Origin: an uncultured Clostridia bacterium
Lineage (GTDB): Bacteria > Bacillota > Clostridia > Oscillospirales > Ruminococcaceae
Assembly (NCBI GenBank): GCA_947177735.1
Contig: CAMWVP010000014.1
Coordinates: forward strand, 1-36,414
Direction: 5' to 3'
Length of the DNA stretch: 36,414 bases
Position 1 is the first letter of the stretch. The number at the start of each line of letters is the position of its first letter. Below are positions 15,420 to 24,209 of the stretch, one piece after another. Below the pieces are notes generated by a model. That model saw only the letters and a list, made by a program, of their open reading frames with translations. It had not been told where the DNA came from and made no database searches. The translations under genes were made by a program, and so were the position numbers.

Positions 15420-18011
15420 ATGAACGCAAACAAATTAACTCAGAAATCACTTGAAGCCGTGCAGTCCGCGCAGGACTTGTCGGTTTCGTACCAGAACAAC
15501 CGCGTTGAGCAGATGCACCTGTTATACGCGCTGCTCGCGGACGAGGGCGGACTTGTGCCGCAGATATTCACGAAAATGGGTATTGACGCGAACGGGATTA
15601 AAACGGCGGCGCTGAGATTCGTCGAGGGTATGCCGCGCGTTACGGGCAGCGGCAGGGGCGAAGTTTACGCCTCCCGCGAGCTGAACGACGTGTTCACCGA
15701 ATCGGAGAAGCAGGCTGAGCACATGAAGGACGAGTACGTTTCCGTGGAGCATTTGCTGCTGGCGCTTGTAGAAGTTCCCGACAGCGACGTCAAGGGAATT
15801 CTCAAGAGCTTTAACGTCGACAAGAACGCCCTATTAAAAGCGTTGCAGGAGATTCGCGGAAATCAGCGCGTGACCTCGCAGAATCCCGAGGAGACCTACG
15901 ACGTGCTGAAAAAGTACGGTCAGGACTTGGTGGAGCAGGCTCGGCAGAACAAGCTCGACCCCGTTATCGGGCGCGACTCCGAGATTCGCAACGTTATCCG
16001 CATACTCTCGCGAAAGACGAAAAACAACCCGTGCCTAATCGGCGAGCCCGGCGTCGGCAAGACCGCTATCGCCGAGGGTCTGGCGCTGCGTATAGTCCGC
16101 GGCGATGTTCCCGCGAACCTGAAAGACCGCAAGCTGTTCAGCCTGGATATGGGTTCGCTTATTGCGGGCGCTAAGTATCAGGGCGAGTTTGAGGAGCGTC
16201 TGAAAGCCGTGCTGAACGAGGTCAAGAAGTCGGACGGGCGCATTATCCTGTTTATCGACGAGCTTCACCTGATAGTCGGCGCGGGCAAGACCTCGGGCGC
16301 TATGGACGCGGGCAACCTCTTAAAGCCCATGCTGGCGCGCGGCGAGCTGCACTGTATCGGCGCGACCACTCTTGACGAGTACTCGAAGTATATCGAGAAA
16401 GACCCCGCGCTGGAGCGCCGTTTCCAGACCGTGCTCGTCGACGAGCCTACCGTCGAGGACACCATCTCGATATTGCGCGGACTTAAAGAACGCTACGAGG
16501 TGTTCCACGGCGTTAAAATTCACGACAACGCGATAATCGCGGCGGCTACGCTCTCTAACCGTTATATCACCGACCGTTTCCTCCCCGACAAGGCGATTGA
16601 CCTTGTTGACGAGGCGTGCGCGATGATACGCACCGAAATGGACAGTATGCCGCAGGAGCTTGACGAGATATCGCGCGGCATTATGCAGCTCGAGATCGAA
16701 GAAGCCGCGCTGAAAAAGGAGACCGACAAGCTCTCGCAGGAGCACCTCGCGGATATCCAAAAGGAGCTCGCCGAGAAGCGCGACAGCTTCAACGCAATGA
16801 AAGCGAAGTGGGAGAACGAGAAGAACGCCATTTCCAAGGTTCAGGAATTGCGAAAGGAGATCGAGCAGACCAACGCCGATATCGAAAAGGCGAAGCGCGA
16901 AAACGACTTAAACAAGGCGGCAGAGCTGATGTACGGAAAGCTGCCGAAGTTACAGGGCGATTTGCAGCACGAGGAGGAATTAGCCGAGGAGGCAAAGTCA
17001 AGCTCGCTGCTCCGCGACAAGGTGACGGACGAGGAGATCGCGCGTATAGTCGGGCGCTGGACGGGCATACCCGTGGAGAAGCTGGTCGAGGGCGAGCGCG
17101 AGAAGATACTCCACCTCGCGGACACGCTCCACAAGCGCGTTATGGGTCAGGACGAGGCGGTCAGCCGCGTTACCGAGAGCATTATGCGTTCGCGCGCGGG
17201 TATCAACGACCCGAGAAAGCCGCTCGGCTCGTTCCTGTTCCTCGGGCCTACGGGCGTGGGCAAGACGGAGCTCGCAAAGGCGCTTGCCGAGTCGCTGTTC
17301 GATGACGAGCACAACATCATCCGTCTCGATATGAGCGAGTATATGGAGAAGCACACCGTGAGCCGTCTTATCGGCGCGCCTCCCGGATATGTCGGCTACG
17401 AGGAGGGCGGTCAGCTCACCGACGCGGTACGCCGCAAGCCGTACTCCGTCGTGCTCTTCGACGAGGTGGAAAAGGCGCACCCCGACGTGTTCAACGTGCT
17501 GCTGCAAATTCTTGACGACGGCAGAGTTACCGATTCGCAGGGTCGCACTATCGACTTTAAGAACACGATAATCATACTCACGTCCAACCTCGGCTCGCAG
17601 TATATTCTCGACGGCATAGGCGAGGACGGGCAGATCACCGAGGAAGCCCGCGCGAGCGTTGACAAGCTGCTTAAATCATCGTTCCGCCCCGAATTCCTCA
17701 ACCGTCTGGACGAGATAGTATTCTACAAGCCGCTGACCAAGACGGAGATAAACGGCATTATCGATCTCCAGGCGGCAGACCTCGCGAAACGTCTCAAGGA
17801 CAAGCAGCTCTCGCTCGAGATATCCGACGAGGCGAAGCGGCTCATCGTCGACGAGAGCTACGACCCGAGCTTCGGCGCGCGTCCGCTCAAGCGCTATATC
17901 CAGCGCAATCTCGAGACGCTCATCGCGCGTGAGATACTCGCCGACAAGCTCAAACAGGGCGATACCATCAGGATAGTCGTCAAGGACGACGCTCTCGCAG
18001 CGGAGAGGTAA
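15420..18011 (+). CDS. clpB: ATP-dependent chaperone ClpB
   Basis: An 863-aa AAA+ disaggregase that works with DnaK to rescue aggregated proteins. Domains in order: double ClpN repeat (1-145), AAA1 with GEPGVGKT (about 209) and DELH, a long coiled-coil middle domain (about 405-520), AAA2 with GPTGVGKT (about 612) and [13 protein letters not shown], and the small C-terminal domain ([13 protein letters not shown]). The full-length middle domain and lack of a ClpP-docking loop separate it from ClpC and ClpA. AAAGGAGG precedes the ATG. I find no CIRCE inverted repeat or CtsR box upstream; expression may come from the promoter at 14073. Confidence 0.97.
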   Translation: MNANKLTQKSLEAVQSAQDLSVSYQNNRVEQMHLLYALLADEGGLVPQIFTKMGIDANGIKTAALRFVEGMPRVTGSGRGEVYASRELNDVFTESEKQAEHMKDEYVSVEHLLLALVEVPDSDVKGILKSFNVDKNALLKALQEIRGNQRVTSQNPEETYDVLKKYGQDLVEQARQNKLDPVIGRDSEIRNVIRILSRKTKNNPCLIGEPGVGKTAIAEGLALRIVRGDVPANLKDRKLFSLDMGSLIAGAKYQGEFEERLKAVLNEVKKSDGRIILFIDELHLIVGAGKTSGAMDAGNLLKPMLARGELHCIGATTLDEYSKYIEKDPALERRFQTVLVDEPTVEDTISILRGLKERYEVFHGVKIHDNAIIAAATLSNRYITDRFLPDKAIDLVDEACAMIRTEMDSMPQELDEISRGIMQLEIEEAALKKETDKLSQEHLADIQKELAEKRDSFNAMKAKWENEKNAISKVQELRKEIEQTNADIEKAKRENDLNKAAELMYGKLPKLQGDLQHEEELAEEAKSSSLLRDKVTDEEIARIVGRWTGIPVEKLVEGEREKILHLADTLHKRVMGQDEAVSRVTESIMRSRAGINDPRKPLGSFLFLGPTGVGKTELAKALAESLFDDEHNIIRLDMSEYMEKHTVSRLIGAPPGYVGYEEGGQLTDAVRRKPYSVVLFDEVEKAHPDVFNVLLQILDDGRVTDSQGRTIDFKNTIIILTSNLGSQYILDGIGEDGQITEEARASVDKLLKSSFRPEFLNRLDEIVFYKPLTKTEINGIIDLQAADLAKRLKDKQLSLEISDEAKRLIVDESYDPSFGARPLKRYIQRNLETLIAREILADKLKQGDTIRIVVKDDALAAER

Positions 18012-18018
18012 TAAGACC

Positions 18019-18049
18019 AAGCGGCATTGTAAGTGATACAATGCCGCTT
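18019..18049. terminator. Terminator between convergent clpB and XRE genes
   Basis: AAGCGGCATTGTA, loop AGTGA, TACAATGCCGCTT: a perfect 13-bp stem, AT-closed on both sides, so it can serve both strands. Confidence 0.85.
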
Positions 18050-18055
18050 TCGCGT

Positions 18056-18286
18056 TCAGCGGGGCTTGCGGTTGATGTCGTCGGTCGAGCCGGCGATGTA
18101 GTCGAGCGAAATGTTGTACAGCCGCGACAGCTCCACCACGCGCTCAAACGGTATTGGGCGGCGGCCATTCTCGTATTGCGCGTAGTAGCTTTGGGATGTA
18201 TGGAGATATTCGGCGACCTGTGATTGTGTCATTTCGTGTTTTTCCCGTAATATCTTCAATCGTTCACCATAATTCACAATTTTCAT
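18056..18286 (-). CDS. XRE-family transcriptional regulator
   Basis: A 76-aa single-domain Cro/CI-type helix-turn-helix protein: LKILREKHEMTQSQVAEYLHTSQSYYAQYENGRRPIPFERVVELS, seen here in pieces such as MTQSQVAEYL and YAQYENGRR, covers residues 10-60. It has no effector domain. GGGAG lies almost against the ATG, so the GTG three codons in is a possible alternative start. It is divergent from a small ORF; the region between holds a 16-bp dyad (AGTTCATATCTGAACT) likely to be its operator, with a half-site beside its own -10. Confidence 0.88.
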   Translation of the reverse strand: MKIVNYGERLKILREKHEMTQSQVAEYLHTSQSYYAQYENGRRPIPFERVVELSRLYNISLDYIAGSTDDINRKPR

Positions 18287-18310
18287 TCTCCCTTTTTGTG
18301 TAATTATCCA

Positions 18311-18316
18311 ATTATA
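18311..18316 (-). promoter_or_regulatory. -10 box of the XRE gene
   Basis: TATAAT on the minus strand, 25 nt before the start codon. No good -35 box is visible. A TATGAACT half-site (18322-18329) lies just upstream. Confidence 0.5.
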
Positions 18317-18338
18317 CCACTTATGAACTAAATTATAC

Positions 18339-18367
18339 TTGACAATAGTTCATATCTGAACTATGAT
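18339..18367 (+). promoter_or_regulatory. Promoter with an operator-like dyad in the spacer
   Basis: TTGACA at 18339-18344, a 17-nt spacer and TATGAT at 18362-18367. The spacer contains AGTTCA-TATC-TGAACT (18347-18362), a perfect 6-bp dyad where the divergently encoded XRE protein could act as repressor. Confidence 0.7.
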
Positions 18368-18437
18368 ATAATCAGACGGAAATATTATACAGGCTTTTAT
18401 TGAAAACATCTATACGGATTTTGAAAAGGTGAACGAT

Positions 18438-18635
18438 ATGAGTAAAAGAGCAGAGGACGGTATAGATACCGAAGATATTGAGGAAACGGCAGCTGAAAAA
18501 AATTTTTCGGTTTTCGACCCCGCGGGGTTTGTGATAAAACTTATCATTTCGATCGATCAAATGGCGGGAATTCCGCTTTTCTTATTGTTTTTTGTGATAT
18601 TCTTGACAACCAAAACAATATGCAGTATAATATAA
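18438..18635 (+). CDS. Small hypothetical protein with a C-terminal membrane segment
   Basis: A 65-aa frame with an acidic N-terminus (residues 1-25) and a hydrophobic C-terminus (about 42-65). AAAAGGTG precedes the ATG and a good promoter lies upstream, so it is probably expressed. However, its last 22 or so codons coincide with a promoter segment duplicated from the aconitase operon: its stop is the TAA just after the -10 box. The original gene may have been truncated when that segment was inserted, or the ORF may be fortuitous. Function unknown. Confidence 0.4.
   Translation: MSKRAEDGIDTEDIEETAAEKNFSVFDPAGFVIKLIISIDQMAGIPLFLLFFVIFLTTKTICSII
18592..18631 (+). promoter_or_regulatory. Promoter with a Rex-box-like sequence, copy A
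   Basis: TTGACA (18603-18608), 17-nt spacer, TATAAT (18626-18631). The 18-mer TTGTGATATTCTTGACAA (18592-18609) overlaps the -35 box and differs from the copy at 19717 by one base. It drives the zinc-ribbon gene at 18704. Confidence 0.75.
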
Positions 18636-18703
18636 AATACGGGTGCGGACTTTATGCGGCGAAACGGCGTCGCGGGAAAAAACGGATGAAAAGGAGAGTA
18701 AAT

Positions 18704-19546
18704 ATGGCGGGTAACGAGAACGCTCGGCTTATGTGCGGCAATTGCGGAGGAATATTGGATATAGATCCCAAAAAGCCGACGGTCGTATGCTCTTTCTGCG
18801 GAAGCTGCTTCTCCGTTTCCGCATTGCTTGATGAATCCGAGACGCTCAAGATAGCGCGTATCAGAAGAGATATCGAGCTGGGCAGACAAAACCTTGAAAT
18901 GGCTCGAATAAGACAAGCCGAGGCTATACGCAATGACAACATCCGGCGAACGGAAGCCTCCAAAAAGAGCCTGATAAGCAAGATATCCATTGTATTTGCG
19001 GTATTATCTCTGCTTATGTGCGTATCTGCATTCACGAGAGGCGCTCTTCTTACGGGGAGTTTTGCCGCGATACAATTTGTATTATTTACGGTTGTTTTTC
19101 TCATGGGAAAGCGGATGGCTTCGGCAAAGACTAAGAAATTATATGTTTTTTTGTTCACGGTCGCTCTTATTCTGGAGATACCCTTCTCTTTGTCTGTCGC
19201 CACAAACGAGGCGTTTCAAACGTCAAAAAACAATGATGTCATTGCCTGGGACGAGATCGTTTTAGGTGATCGTATCCCTGAGTTGGATTCCGAAAGCGGC
19301 TATATATCGAAAAATACCAGATCCGAGCTTATGATGAACGTTTATTGTGTTCCACTAAAACGGTATTATGATTTTGTCGAGGACTGCAAGGAGATGGGTT
19401 ACACCATTGAACCCGACGAGGACGATAAATCATACCGCGCGGATGCAAAGGACGGATATATACTCTATGTCCGCTATTCCGTGCTTCACGACGGAACCGT
19501 TGACGTTAATCTCTTTGCGCCGAAAACCGAAACAACGTCCTCTTGA
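18704..19546 (+). CDS. Zinc-ribbon membrane protein of unknown function
   Basis: A 280-aa protein. The N-terminus has a four-cysteine zinc ribbon (MCGNCGG, then CSFCGSCF), followed by a charged helix (about residues 45-90), two or three hydrophobic segments (about 95-115, 117-138 and 148-168) and a soluble C-terminal domain of about 105 residues. This resembles zinc-ribbon/TM proteins found in many Clostridia with no known role. The ATG at 18704 has AAGGAG eight bases upstream; longer upstream readings start above the predicted transcript start. Its promoter nearly duplicates that of the aconitase operon, so the two may be coregulated by redox state. Confidence 0.75.
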   Translation: MAGNENARLMCGNCGGILDIDPKKPTVVCSFCGSCFSVSALLDESETLKIARIRRDIELGRQNLEMARIRQAEAIRNDNIRRTEASKKSLISKISIVFAVLSLLMCVSAFTRGALLTGSFAAIQFVLFTVVFLMGKRMASAKTKKLYVFLFTVALILEIPFSLSVATNEAFQTSKNNDVIAWDEIVLGDRIPELDSESGYISKNTRSELMMNVYCVPLKRYYDFVEDCKEMGYTIEPDEDDKSYRADAKDGYILYVRYSVLHDGTVDVNLFAPKTETTSS

Positions 19547-19566
19547 AAAAAGCGGGCAATGTTTAT

Positions 19567-19589
19567 AAGCGGAGTACGCTGCTCCGCTT
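19567..19589 (+). terminator. Hairpin after the zinc-ribbon gene
   Basis: AAGCGGAG, a 7-nt loop, CTCCGCTT: an 8-bp perfect stem 20 nt after the stop. No T-run, so it may only be a stabilising 3' hairpin. Confidence 0.45.
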
Positions 19590-19635
19590 CAACCGTAGAA
19601 AAAGTCCCTTTTAATAAAAACAGCCTTGATTTTAT

Positions 19636-19668
19636 GTGGTTCTCCCCGCCGCAGGCGGGGAGAACCGC
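19636..19668. repeat. REP-like GC palindrome
   Basis: GGTTCTCCCCGCC, loop GCA, GGCGGGGAGAACC is a perfect 13-bp stem extended by two pairs. Its tail lies to the left (ATTTTATGTGG preceded by CAGCCTTG), so it is inverted relative to the copies at 5501 and 10849. Confidence 0.85.
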
Positions 19669-19688
19669 GGGTTTGTATACAGGCTGAG

Positions 19689-19718
19689 TTAAGCGGAAGA
19701 AATTCCGCTTAATTTTTT
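19689..19718 (+). terminator. Strong terminator just upstream of the aconitase promoter
   Basis: TTAAGCGGAA, tetraloop GAAA, TTCCGCTTAA: a perfect 10-bp stem followed by six Ts. The T-run abuts the Rex-box-like sequence at 19717. Confidence 0.85.
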
Positions 19719-19756
19719 GTGAAATTCTTGACAAGCACAACAATATGTAGTATAAT
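19717..19756 (+). promoter_or_regulatory. Aconitase operon promoter with a Rex-box-like operator, copy B
   Basis: TTGACA (19728-19733), 17-nt spacer, TATAAT (19751-19756). TTGTGAAATTCTTGACAA (19717-19734) matches the Rex operator form TTGTGAA-N4-TTCACAA at all fixed positions but one and includes the -35 box. The rex gene is the last gene of the operon. Confidence 0.8.
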
Positions 19757-19797
19757 ATAAACTAAGGGAGTAGACTTTCAGAAAAGGAGAAACAAAT

Positions 19798-21729
19798 ATG
19801 GGACTTACATTAACCGAAAAGATCATCAAGGCGCACATCGTTGACGGCGAGATGACAAAGGGCACGGAGATCGGGCTGCGTATCGACCAGACCCTCACGC
19901 AGGACGCCACGGGAACTATGGCGTATCTGCAGTTCGAGGCTATGGGCGTTGACCGCGTAAAGACAGAGCGGAGCGTGGCGTACATCGACCACAACACCCT
20001 CCAGAGCGGCTTCGAGAACGCCGACGACCACCGCTTTATCGGCTCGATAGCCAAGAAGCACGGTATCTGGTTCTCGAGACCCGGCAACGGTATCTGCCAT
20101 CAGGTTCACCTCGAACGCTTCGGCAAGCCTGGAAAGACCCTCATCGGCTCCGATTCGCACACACCGACGGGCGGCGGTATCGGTATGCTCGCAATGGGCG
20201 CGGGCGGTTTGGACGTTGCGGTGGCTATGGGCGGCGGCGCTTATTACATAACCATGCCCAAGGTGGTCAAGATCAACCTCACGGGAAAGCTCAACGACTG
20301 GGTTTCGGCTAAGGATGTTATTCTCGAAGTCCTCCGCCGTCTGACCGTAAAGGGCGGCGTGGGCAAGGTAATGGAGTACACGGGCGAGGGCGTGAAGAGC
20401 CTATCCGTGCCCGAGCGCGCCACTATCACGAATATGGGCGCGGAGCTGGGAGCAACGACCTCGATCTTCCCGTCCGACGAGACTACGCTTAAATTCCTCA
20501 AGGCGCAGGGCAGGGAAGAGGACTATGTGGAGCTTTCCGCAGACCCCGACGCTGTTTACGACGAGGAAGTTAATATTAACCTCTCCGAGCTTGTTCCGCT
20601 GGCGGCTTGCCCGCACTCTCCCGACAACGTGAAGTCGGTTGAGGAGATCGGCGCTATCAAGATAGATCAGGTTTGTATCGGCTCGTGCACCAACTCGTCC
20701 TTGCAGGATCTGCGCAAGGTAGCGCATATCCTCGAGGGCAAGACCGTTCACCCGGACGTTTCGCTGGCTATCGCTTGCGGCTCCAAGCAGGTGTTCAATA
20801 TGCTCGCGGAGGGCGGCGAGCTGTCGATACTCATCGACGCGGGCGCGAGAATACTCGAGAGCGCGTGCGGTCCGTGTATCGGTATGGGTCAGTCGCCGAA
20901 CAGTAAAGGTATTTCTCTGAGAACGTTCAACCGCAACTTCGAGGGAAGAAGCGGCACAAAGGACGGTCAGATTTACCTCGTATCTCCCGAGACCGCGGCT
21001 ATTTCCGCAGTCACGGGCGTGTTCACCGACCCGAGAACCGTCGGCGCAATGCCGCCCTACGTAATGCCCGAGAAGTTCCTTATCAACGATAATATGGTAA
21101 CTCCTCCCGCAACGCCCGAGGACGCTCCGAACGTTGAGATTCTGCGCGGTCCGAACATCAAGCCGTTCCCCGTAAACAAGCCCCTCGCGGAGACTATCGA
21201 CAGCGGCGTAACGCTGAAGGTCGGCGACAACATCACCACCGATCACATTATGCCCGCGGGCGCGAAGATACTGCCGCTCCGCTCGAATATCCCCGCGATC
21301 TCCGAGCACTGCTTCGCGGTATGCGACGAGACGTTCCCGAAGCGCGCGAAAGAGGCGGGTACCTCGATAATCGTCGGCGGCGTGAACTACGGTCAGGGCT
21401 CGTCGCGCGAGCACGCGGCGCTCGCTCCGCTGTACCTCGGCGTTAAGGCGATAATCTGCAAGAGCTTCGCGCGTATCCACCGTCAGAACCTCATCAACAA
21501 CGGTATTCTGCCGCTCGAATTCGTCAACGAAGCCGACTACGACAAGATAGAGCAGGGCGACAAGCTCGTTATCGCGGATATCCGCAAGATTGTTGAAACC
21601 GGCGATAAGATAATTGTCGAGGACAAGACAAAGGGCTTCTCGTTCGAGGTTAAGTGCGAGCTGTCCGAGCGCGGCAAGGGCATGATGCTCGCGGGCGGTC
21701 TGCTCAACTACACGAAAGCGAACGGCTGA
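19798..21729 (+). CDS. acn: Aconitate hydratase
   Basis: A 643-aa enzyme that isomerises citrate to isocitrate with a [4Fe-4S] cluster. The three cluster cysteines are C297 (CIGSCTNSS) and C357 and C360 (SACGPCIGMGQSP). The C-terminal swivel domain carries GVNYGQGSSREHAALAPLYLG in overlapping parts (YGQGSSREHAA). Length and compact form match the short, Aquifex/clostridial type rather than the 890-aa AcnA or AcnB. AAAGGAG precedes the ATG. First gene of an operon ending in icd and rex; no citrate synthase gene is present in the window, so the branch to 2-oxoglutarate is only partly encoded here. Confidence 0.95.
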   Translation: MGLTLTEKIIKAHIVDGEMTKGTEIGLRIDQTLTQDATGTMAYLQFEAMGVDRVKTERSVAYIDHNTLQSGFENADDHRFIGSIAKKHGIWFSRPGNGICHQVHLERFGKPGKTLIGSDSHTPTGGGIGMLAMGAGGLDVAVAMGGGAYYITMPKVVKINLTGKLNDWVSAKDVILEVLRRLTVKGGVGKVMEYTGEGVKSLSVPERATITNMGAELGATTSIFPSDETTLKFLKAQGREEDYVELSADPDAVYDEEVNINLSELVPLAACPHSPDNVKSVEEIGAIKIDQVCIGSCTNSSLQDLRKVAHILEGKTVHPDVSLAIACGSKQVFNMLAEGGELSILIDAGARILESACGPCIGMGQSPNSKGISLRTFNRNFEGRSGTKDGQIYLVSPETAAISAVTGVFTDPRTVGAMPPYVMPEKFLINDNMVTPPATPEDAPNVEILRGPNIKPFPVNKPLAETIDSGVTLKVGDNITTDHIMPAGAKILPLRSNIPAISEHCFAVCDETFPKRAKEAGTSIIVGGVNYGQGSSREHAALAPLYLGVKAIICKSFARIHRQNLINNGILPLEFVNEADYDKIEQGDKLVIADIRKIVETGDKIIVEDKTKGFSFEVKCELSERGKGMMLAGGLLNYTKANG

Positions 21730-21731
21730 TT

Positions 21732-22277
21732 ATGGGCATATTCGGTAGCTTATTCGGCAAAAGCGGCAATAGCGGCAAGGGCGGCTTCTCTTATATTTTG
21801 GAGCTCGCCAAGCTGCTGACCGACAACGAGACAGTCCGCGCCAACCTCAAATCCGCACTCGATAACCCCGACAAATACTTCTCCGAGAACGAGTGGCGGT
21901 ACGCCGAGCGCGGAGTTGTCGTCGGCAAGACCGACAGGAAAACGCTCTATTGGCTGGCGCTCGTCGACGAGCTCGCCGAGGGCGGTATCGTGTTCGAGGT
22001 GGACTACAAGTGCGAGCTTGAGGAGTTCCTCGGAGCGCTGGAGCGGCTGAATAATTACGGGCTTATCGAGAGCGCGGTCGGTTCGCTTGATCTTCCGGAG
22101 GATGGCGACGTTGAGGTGTGGGGCGAGGAGCTTAATCGGGCACTCGGCGAAAAGGCGTTCGTGTGCTGTATCGACATTGATTCGGACAGCTATCCGCTCG
22201 TTATCGTGAGCGGCGATGTGCTCGAAAAGATCCAAAAGCTCGCCGGGGATAACGATCGGAAGATCGAGAACCTTTAA
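21732..22277 (+). CDS. Uncharacterised protein, possibly DUF6630-like
   Basis: A 181-aa soluble protein starting MGIFGSLFGKSG, two bases after the aconitase stop, so it is almost certainly translated with it. The centre contains KTLYWLALVDELAEGG and FEVDYKCELEEFLGALERL, and the C-terminus CIDIDSDSYPLVIVSGD. This pattern recalls the DUF6630 family, an assignment from memory. No catalytic motif or membrane segment. Being inside a TCA-cycle/Rex operon may mean a link to redox or carbon metabolism, but nothing in the sequence proves it. Confidence 0.75.
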   Translation: MGIFGSLFGKSGNSGKGGFSYILELAKLLTDNETVRANLKSALDNPDKYFSENEWRYAERGVVVGKTDRKTLYWLALVDELAEGGIVFEVDYKCELEEFLGALERLNNYGLIESAVGSLDLPEDGDVEVWGEELNRALGEKAFVCCIDIDSDSYPLVIVSGDVLEKIQKLAGDNDRKIENL

Positions 22278-22292
22278 TCTTCGGAGGTAAGT

Positions 22293-22604
22293 ATGGGGTT
22301 ATTCGGAAAAAAGAAGCCGCGCGAAAGCAACGAGATCGGCAACAGCGAGCTGAAGATAAAGCTTGCGGACGCGGCGCTCGGTCTGCTTGCCGAGGGCGAG
22401 GATTATACGGAGCTTGCCAATACAAAGTGCGAATTCGGGTATCTGTTCGATATCGAGGGGCACGGCATTGAGGCGCTGTTCAAGCTCGAAACGGACAAAA
22501 CGACCGCGTATTTCGCGGCGCAGGGCGACAAGCTCATGCGGCTGAACTTCAACGAGGAGCTGTTCAAGTCGACGACCGAGAGCTTTCTCGATATGCATAA
22601 GTAA
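22293..22604 (+). CDS. Small uncharacterised protein
   Basis: A 103-aa soluble protein starting MGLFGKKKPRES. The ATG has GGAGG close upstream and follows the previous gene by 15 nt. I do not recognise a family. The N-terminus resembles that of the preceding gene (MGIFGSLFGK), which may reflect a shared short N-terminal motif rather than homology. It is mixed alpha/beta in appearance, with FGYLFDIEGHGIEALFKLE in the middle. Confidence 0.7.
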   Translation: MGLFGKKKPRESNEIGNSELKIKLADAALGLLAEGEDYTELANTKCEFGYLFDIEGHGIEALFKLETDKTTAYFAAQGDKLMRLNFNEELFKSTTESFLDMHK

Positions 22605-22633
22605 AACATGGTCAACGTTCGGGGGTGAGTTCT

Positions 22634-22945
22634 GTGAGCGTTTATTCCTTTGAGGAGATAGCAGACAGGGTTCGTCCCGTTGCCAAAAAATACGGGCTGA
22701 AAAGCGTTTATCTTTTCGGCTCGTATGCGCGCGGCGACGCCAACGACGACAGCGATGTCGATCTGTTGGTCGACGCTGAAAACGTTCATGGATTACGTTT
22801 CTTTGGTATGTACGATGATTTTTGTACGGCGCTTGAAAAGGAAGTTGATATGGTGACATTAAGCTCCCTTGAACGTCAGCGCGGAACTCCGCTCGGCGGG
22901 AGATTTGTTCAAGAGGTCGAGCTTGACAGAAGAAAAATTAAATAA
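22634..22945 (+). CDS. MNT-type minimal nucleotidyltransferase
   Basis: A 103-aa nucleotidyltransferase of the MntA/KNTase-like fold. The active-site motif GSYARGDANDDSDVDLLV is intact (G29-S30, catalytic D41 and D43). Such proteins are usually antitoxins that adenylylate a HEPN-domain toxin encoded next door. No HEPN (HepT-like) gene adjoins it here; the neighbours are an unknown gene and icd. The GTG at 22634 follows GGGGGTGAG at a good distance; the earlier GTG at 22625 overlaps that site. It may be a solitary enzyme with another target or the remains of a toxin-antitoxin pair. Confidence 0.88.
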   Translation: MSVYSFEEIADRVRPVAKKYGLKSVYLFGSYARGDANDDSDVDLLVDAENVHGLRFFGMYDDFCTALEKEVDMVTLSSLERQRGTPLGGRFVQEVELDRRKIK

Positions 22946-22967
22946 ATAGTAAGATAAGGAGAAGATT

Positions 22968-24182
22968 ATGGCAAAAATACAGATGACAACGCCGCTTGTT
23001 GAGATGGACGGCGACGAGATGACCCGCATTATATGGAAGATGATAAAGGATATACTTATCGAGCCGTATATCGATCTCAAGACCGATTATTACGATCTCG
23101 GTCTGGTGTACCGCAATGAGACGGACGACAGGGTGACCGTCGAGAGCGCGGAGGCTACAAAGCGCCTCGGCGTTGCGGTAAAGTGCGCGACCATCACTCC
23201 GAACGCTCAGCGCGTGGAGGAGTACAAGCTTAAGGAGATGTGGAAGTCGCCGAACGGCACTATCAGAGCCATTCTCGACGGTACGGTGTTCCGCAAGCCC
23301 ATTCTCGTGAACGGCATCACGCCGTATATCCCGACCTGGACAAAGCCGATAACCATCGCGCGTCACGCTTACGGCGACATCTACAAGAACACCGAGCTGA
23401 AAGCAGCGCAGGGCAGCAAGGCGGAGCTCGTCATCACCGACAAGGACGGCAAGGAGACCCGCGCGCTCATCCACGATTTCAAGGACTCGGACGGTATCGT
23501 TCAGGGCGTTCACAACCTCGACAGCTCGATCTCGAGCTTCGCGAGGGCGTGCTTCAACTACGCTCTCGACGCGCGCGAGGACTTGTGGTTCGCGTCCAAG
23601 GACACCATCTCCAAGACCTACGACCACCGCTTCAAGGATATCTTCGCGGAGATATACGAGAGCGAGTACAAGTCTAAGTTCGAGGCTAAGGGCATAGAGT
23701 ACTTCTACACGCTGATAGACGACGTTGTGGCGCGTGTAATACGCTCCGAGGGCGGCTTTATCTGGGCTTGCAAGAACTATGACGGCGACGTTATGTCGGA
23801 TATGCTCGCGACCGCTTACGGTTCGCTGGGACTGATGACGAGCGTGCTCGTTTCGCCCGACGGCTGCTACGAGTACGAGGCTGCTCACGGCACAGTTACA
23901 CGTCACTACTACAACTTCCTCAAGGGCGAAAAGACCTCCACGAACCCCATCGCGACCATCTTCGCGTGGAGCGGCGCGCTCCGCAAGCGCGGCGAGCTGG
24001 ACGGTATCCCCGCGCTCATCGACTACGCGGACAGGCTCGAGCAGGCTTCCGTGCAGACAATGGAGGAGGGCGTTATGGACAAGAACCTCGCGGCGATGTC
24101 CAAGCTCGAAAACAAGCGCGTTGTCGATACGGAGACATTCCTTGTCGAGATAAACAACAGACTGGAAAAGCTGATGGCATAA
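22968..24182 (+). CDS. icd: Isocitrate dehydrogenase (NADP-type, eukaryote-like homodimeric family)
   Basis: A 404-aa enzyme that oxidatively decarboxylates isocitrate to 2-oxoglutarate. It begins with the family signature [15 protein letters not shown], carries the substrate loop [19 protein letters not shown], the metal-binding aspartates in [13 protein letters not shown], and the cofactor-binding [10 protein letters not shown] and [10 protein letters not shown] motifs. It belongs to the dimeric subfamily II shared with eukaryotic cytosolic/mitochondrial NADP enzymes. NADP use is from the family, not proven residue by residue. AAGGAG precedes the ATG; 22 nt after the MNT gene and 27 nt before rex. 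Confidence 0.96.
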   Translation: MAKIQMTTPLVEMDGDEMTRIIWKMIKDILIEPYIDLKTDYYDLGLVYRNETDDRVTVESAEATKRLGVAVKCATITPNAQRVEEYKLKEMWKSPNGTIRAILDGTVFRKPILVNGITPYIPTWTKPITIARHAYGDIYKNTELKAAQGSKAELVITDKDGKETRALIHDFKDSDGIVQGVHNLDSSISSFARACFNYALDAREDLWFASKDTISKTYDHRFKDIFAEIYESEYKSKFEAKGIEYFYTLIDDVVARVIRSEGGFIWACKNYDGDVMSDMLATAYGSLGLMTSVLVSPDGCYEYEAAHGTVTRHYYNFLKGEKTSTNPIATIFAWSGALRKRGELDGIPALIDYADRLEQASVQTMEEGVMDKNLAAMSKLENKRVVDTETFLVEINNRLEKLMA

Positions 24183-24209
24183 ATAATTTTGGGTACAGGG
24201 GCGAAATTT

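Noticed and set aside
15420-18011. ClpC/ClpA instead of ClpB
   Set aside because: The middle coiled-coil domain is full length (about 115 residues) and the length is 863 aa, both typical of ClpB.
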